Shown here in pieces: positions 59,515-64,000 of a DNA stretch of 64,000 bases. The notes beneath the pieces are model-generated. The model had not been told where the DNA came from, made no database searches, and saw only the letters and a list, made by a program, of their open reading frames with translations. The stretch comes from Lycorma delicatula (lineage: Eukaryota > Arthropoda > Insecta > Hemiptera > Fulgoridae): the NCBI RefSeq assembly GCF_047948215.1, contig NC_134465.1, positions 11,074,522-11,138,521 of the forward strand, given 5' to 3'. Every line of letters starts with the position of its first letter. The stretch's first letter is position 1. Position numbers and translations under genes: made by a program.

Positions 59515-60489
59515 ATGGATAGGATAAATGTGGATGTAGTAGGAATTAGTGAGGTTCGGTGGGAAGAGGAAGGCGACTTTTGGTCAGATGATTATAGAAT
59601 AATTAACTCGGCTTCAAATAATGGGCAGGCAGGAGTAGGTTTCATAATGATCAAGAAGATAGGGAAGAGAGTAGAATATTTCAAAACGCATAGCGATAGA
59701 ATCATTGTAATAAGGATAAAATCAAAACCTAAACCGACAACGATTGTTAACGTCTATATGCCTACAAGCGCCCATGATGATGATGAGGTAGAGTGTGTAT
59801 ACGAAGAGATTGATGAAGCAATTAAACACGTAAAAGGAGATGAAAATTTAATAATAGTTGGAGATTGGAATGCAAGCATTGGAAAAGGCAAGGAAGGAAA
59901 TATAGTGGGTGAACACGGGCTGGGCAAAAGGAATGAAAGAGGGGACCGACTTATAGAATTTTGCACGAAGTATAATTTAGTAATTGCCAACACCCAATTT
60001 AAAAATCATAATAGAAGAATATACACTTGGAAAAAGCCAGGCGATACTGGAAGGTATCAGATAGATTATATCATGGTTAAGCAAAGATTTAGAAATCAAC
60101 TCGTTGACTGCAAAACTTACCCTGGAGCAGACATTGATAGCGACTATAATTTGGTGATAATGAAATGTAGATTGGGGTTTAAAAACCTGAAGAAAAGGTG
60201 TCAGATGAATCGGTGGAATTTAGAGAAGCTTGAGGAAGAGGAGGTAAAGAAGATTTTTGAGGAGAACATCGCAAGAGGTCTGAGTAAAAAAGATAAGGTA
60301 GAAAATGTAGAAGAAGAATGGGAGAATGTTAAAAAGGAAATTCTTAAATCAGCAGAAGCAAACTTAGGCGGAATAAAGAGAACCGGTAGAAAACCTTGGG
60401 TTTCAGACGATATATTGCAGCTGATGGATGAACGTAGAAAATATAAGAATGCTAGTGATGAAGAAAGTAAAAGAACTATCGGCAATTAA
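59515..60489 (+). pseudogene. RTE endonuclease frame, N-terminally truncated
   Basis: Contains VVGISEVRWEEEGDFWSDDY, VNVYMPTSAHDDDE, LIIVGDWNASIGKGKEG, YQIDYIMVKQRF and DSDYNLVIMKCRLGF, ending SKRTIGN. It is nearly identical to the frame at 51211-52497, including the altered SDH motif and the same premature end. Confidence 0.8.
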
Positions 60490-60518
60490 GAAATGCTATA
60501 AACAGGAAGTGCAAACTG

Positions 60519-62216
60519 GTGAAAGAAGAGTGGATTAAAGAAAAGTGTTCAGAAGTGGAAAGAGAAATGAACATTGGTAAAATAGACGGAGCATACAGGA
60601 AAGTTAAGGAAAATTTTGGGGTACATAAAGTAAAATCTAATAATGTGTTAAACAAAGATGGTACACCAATATATAATACGAAAGGTAAAGTCGATGGATG
60701 GGTGGAATATATTGAAAAGTTATACGGAGGAAATGAATTAGAAAATGGTGTTATAGAGGAAGAAGAGGAAGTTGAGGAGGATGAAATGGGAGAAACAATA
60801 CTGAGATCTGAATTTAAGAGAGCATTAAAAGATCTGAATGGCAGAAAGGCTCCTGGAATAGACAGAATACTTGTAGAATTACTGCGCAGTGCAGGTGAGG
60901 AAGCGATTGATAGATTATACAAACTGGTGTGTAATATTTATGAAAAAGGGGAATTTGCGTCAGACTTCAAAAAAAGTGTTATAATAATGATACCAAAGAA
61001 AGCAGGGGCAGATAAATGTGACGAATACAGAACAATTAGCTTAACTAGTCGTGCATCAAAAATCTTAACTAGAATTCTATACAGAAGAATTGAGAGGAGA
61101 GTGGAAGAAGTATTAGGAGAAGACAAATTTGGTTTCAGGAAAAGTATAGGGACAAGGGAAGCAATTAATAGTAGAAGGAAGATTAAAGAAAAACAAACCA
61201 ACATACTTGGCGTTTACAGACCTAGAAAAGGCATTCGATAACGTAGACTGGAATAAAATGTTCAGCATTTCAAAAAAATTAGGGTTCAAATACAGAGATA
61301 GAAGAACAATTGCTAACATGTACAGGAACCAAACAGCAACAGTAACAATTGAAGAACATAAGAAAGAAGCCGAAATAAGAAAGGGAGTCTGACAAGGATG
61401 TTCCCTATCTCCGTTACTTTTTAATCTTTACATGGAACTAGCAGTTAATGATGTTAAAGAACAATTTAGATTCGGAGTAACAGTATAAGGTGAAAAGATA
61501 AAGATGCTACGATTTGCTGATGATATAGTAATTCTGGCTAGAATTACTATATCCTACGCAAGAACTATCGCATGAAAATAAACTAGAACAAAACAAAAGT
61601 AATGAAATGTAGTAGAAATAACAAAGATGGACCGCTGAATGTGAAAATAGGAGGAGAAAAGATTATGGAGGTAGAAGAATTTTGTTATTTGGGAAGTAGA
61701 ATTATTAAAGATGGACGAAGCAGGAGCGATATAAAATGCCGAATAGCACAAGCTAAACGAGCCTTCAGTAAGAAATATAATTTGTTTACATCAAAAATTA
61801 ATTTAAATGTGAAAGATGAAAGATTTTTGAAAGTGTATGTTTGGAGTGTCGCTTTATATGTAAGTGAAACTTGGACGATCGGAATATCTGAGAAGAAAAG
61901 ATTAGAAGCTTTTGAAATGCGGTGCTATAGGAGAATGTTAAAAATCAGATGGGTGAGTAAAGTGACAAATGAAGAGGTGTTGCGGCAAATAGATGAAGAA
62001 AGAAGCATTTGGAAAAATATAGTTAAAAGAAGAGACAGACTTATAGGCCACATACTAAGGCATCCTGGAATAGTCGCTTTAATATTGGAAGGACAGGTAG
62101 AAGGGAAAAATTGTGTAGGCAGGCCACGTTTGGAGTGTGTAAAACAAATTGTTGGGGATGTAGGATGTAGAGGGTATACTGAAATGAAACGACTAGCACT
62201 AGAAAGGGAATCTTGA
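60519..62216 (+). pseudogene. RTE linker, RT and C-terminal frames, broken
   Basis: Frame 60519-61241 has the full linker missing from the copy at 49645 (EEWIKEKCSEVEREMNIGKI). It also has KRALKDLNGRKAPGIDRI, IPKKAGADKCDEYRTISLTS and GEDKFGFRKSIGTREAI. Motif A lies in another phase (FTDLEKAFDNVDW, Thr for Ile). The FADD region is at 61510. The C-terminal frame 61602-62216 has CYLGSRI, WTIGIS without the stop seen at 50010, and GRPRLECVKQIV. Confidence 0.85.
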
Positions 62217-62262
62217 AGAGCTGCATCAAACCAGTCAAATGACTGAAGGCAAAAAATTAAAA

Positions 62263-63500
62263 ACTTTAATTATTAAATAATAAAGCATTTGTTGAAGACT
62301 CAGTTTTTTGCAGAAATGTGGAAATTTGCAAATTAAACAATTACTAAAAGCTTAGAAAAGTTTTCTAATCTTAGAAAAGTTCAAATCTGGAAAGAGGGAA
62401 ATTGATTGGAAAGATGCTTTCATACATCCTTTCCATAAAAAAGGTAATAAAAAAAAACATAAATCTATAGATGCATCCAGAGCCATTTCATTGTTACCTG
62501 TAACTTTTAAAATTTTATCAAAAAAAATTTTAATATTAGGTAAGAACAATTAATTAGAACCCAAAATTGGAGAATTCCAGGGAGGTTTCAGAAAGGGATG
62601 GTTTTCTGAGCAAATTTTTAGTTTTAGTTTAAAATAAATTTTGTTCAGCATATTAGAGGAATTTTGAGTAAACAATAAAACGCTGAATTTAGTAAAAGAA
62701 ACCTTTACAAATACTTTCTCAAAAATAGAATTTCAAGGACTAAGTTCTGAACCTTTTGAAATTAAAACAGGCATGAGGCAAGGTGATTGCCCTTACTGTT
62801 CAATATAGTCTTGGAAAAAGTAATTGGAGAAATGAACAAACAGATGGAGATTTTAAAGTTAGAAAATGTGAAACTACGAAGAAAGGATAAGAATCTCAAA
62901 ATCAATTGTTTGGCCTTTGTAGGTAATCTGGCAATTTTGTCCTCAGATATTAAAACTGCAGAAATTCAAAGTAATCTTTTATAAATGTTAGCTAAAAAAC
63001 AGGTTTATAAATTTCTAAGTTTAAAACATAAAAAACTAAGTTTATGACAAATATTAAAATGTTTGAAAATGTTAAAAACCAAATATGGAAAAATTAATAA
63101 AGTGAATAAATTTAAATATCTAGGTGAGATAAATAAACCCATGCTTTAGATAAAGAATCAAATACAATTAGATCTAGTAAAGTGGGTCTTATACACTTAA
63201 AAAAAGCATTTTGTACAATAAAAAAATCAATTTCCAGAAAAACAAAAATTACGTGTTATATTACAGTTATTATACCTGAATGTCTGTATGTCTATATCAT
63301 ACCTGAGTGTTTGTGTATGAATAAAAATAATCTTAGAAATAAATCTATAAATATTATTTTAGAAAACAGGAAAAAATGAAAAAGAAATATGATTACAGAT
63401 GGAGTGAAGAGAAAAAGTGAAACATGAGAAAAAATGAAGAAAAATTGGGAAGAAGGAAAGTCAAAAGTGAAAAAATGAATAAGATATTTATTTATTGTGG
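62263..63500 (+). pseudogene. older LINE, 3' part (reverse transcriptase)
   Basis: Resuming after the RTE copy, the strand reads LNNKAFVEDSVF (family: KNNKAPGEDxI), DWKDAFIHPFHKKGNKKKHK, then ASRAISLLPVTFKILSKKIL, GEFQGGFRKGWFSEQIF and IKTGMRQGDC-LFNIVLEKVI. FVGNLAILSSDIKTAEIQ follows, where the catalytic ADD has become VGN. It continues KFKYLGEINK, then KTKITCYITVIIPECLYV and a Lys-rich tail (NLRNKSINIILENRKK). The catalytic acids are lost and stops are frequent. The 3' end is probably near aatgatgatgttgatggtt at 63530. Confidence 0.75.
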
Positions 63501-63559
63501 TCCTTAGGTGGCTAATTCAAGAAGAAAAAATGATGATGTTGATGGTTATATCTACTCAA

Positions 63560-64000
63560 AAGTTTAATTTTATGTATAGAGATTAATCAGTTATTAATTT
63601 TTTTAAATGTTCATATTATACTAATTGCAAAGACCATTAGATTTTCATAACTGATGGGTTCTGGGGGACCAAGGATGGGTCACCCATGAAGTTTGCCATT
63701 CGCTTCAAACACACAAATTTTGAAAAAGAATGTCATCATAAAAATATTAGCTATTAATTTTATAATTAAAATGATTGAACACTTTTTTTTATAAAGAACA
63801 GGTCTAATTTTACAATGTTTGAATTTTTTGATTGAGAAGGCTAAGGTGCATGAGATCTTAAATTTATGATAAAATGATAGATAAAATTTGTGTTTTATCC
63901 ACTCATATGTAGTTGAGTTTCATTTTGAGAATATAAATAAAATTTTAACATCCAAGAGAGGTATAAGAAAGAGGTATAGTTAAATCAACAAATCTTATCA
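63560..64000. other. no recognisable gene
   Basis: AT-rich flank. A short less AT-rich stretch at 63655-63710 (gggttctgggggaccaagga) is unassigned. Confidence 0.4.

Larger units (their letters stand above)
59484..62254 (+). mobile_element. RTE LINE, 5'-truncated, inserted in older LINE
   Basis: The copy starts in the endonuclease domain at VGRLENLKREM and runs to the 3' end (gactgaaggcaaaaaa). The 8-mer aattaaaa flanks it (59476-59483 and 62255-62262), a plausible target duplication. Frames: endonuclease 59515-60489 (with the Tyr-for-His change and the shared frame break), 60519-61241 (linker and RT motifs 0-2), 61207-61392 (motif A to B), 61602-62216 (C-terminal part). Lesions: a 13-bp deletion after GTREAI, TGA in motif B (KGV*QGCSLSP), a TAA, and a hairpin-templated deletion after FADDIVILA. 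It lacks the 270-bp deletion of the copy at 49645. Confidence 0.9.

Overview
The window is AT-rich, intron-scale DNA of an animal nuclear genome, almost certainly an insect. Two exon remnants of a TDP-43/TBPH-type RNA-binding protein gene carry insect-like residues, and the transposon content (RTE, Jockey-like and R1-like LINEs, mariner, Tc1, piggyBac and BED-finger hAT remnants, tRNA-derived SINEs) is typical of a large arthropod genome. The SINE and RTE sequences remind me of hemipteran genomes, but I cannot confirm that without a search. There are no bacterial-type genes, operons, rRNA genes, functional tRNA genes or CRISPR arrays.

Layout. 1-1770: degenerate ~70-bp tandem units interrupted by a 0.5-kb MITE with long inverted repeats. 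1850-2400: tail of a decayed LINE. 2400-8580: mostly unassigned AT-rich DNA with microsatellites and dispersed repeats. 8580-10450: a 1.87-kb Tc1/mariner-superfamily element with ~350-bp inverted repeats around a decayed transposase. 10.8-27.3 kb: three related SINE groups, several copies of a ~450-bp dispersed repeat, a BED-finger fragment, a CpG-containing segment with an NRF-1-type palindrome, a 318-bp retroposed segment with 15-bp target duplications, and short RTE tails. 27.9-36.1 kb: a chain of decayed elements (RTE, SINE, piggyBac, Tc1/mariner family, a deletion-derived mariner, Tc1) ending in a 3 x 187-bp tandem array. 38.4-39.6 kb: a rearranged inverted segment pair enclosing a remnant of a conserved, uncharacterised protein. 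40.5-45.4 kb: two minus-strand exons of the TBPH-like gene; exon 1 looks intact, exon 2 has a stop codon and a 10-bp deletion. 46-48 kb: R1-like and mariner remnants and a (GT)n/(AC)n hairpin. 49.6-52.65 kb: the longest RTE copy. 54.7-58.0 kb: SINE, Jockey-like LINE with zinc knuckles, and a young SINE with an 18-bp target duplication. 58.1-63.5 kb: an old LINE split by a younger RTE copy.

The only host-gene evidence is the TBPH-like pair of exons and one weak 42-bp exon candidate. Everything else recognisable is transposon-derived and mostly dead. The points most worth following are the broken TBPH exon, two defects shared by both endonuclease-bearing RTE copies (a reading-frame break, and Tyr in place of the catalytic His), a snap-back repair scar in one of them, the odd inverted segment pair, and the nested LINE insertion. 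I found no convincing new multi-gene system.
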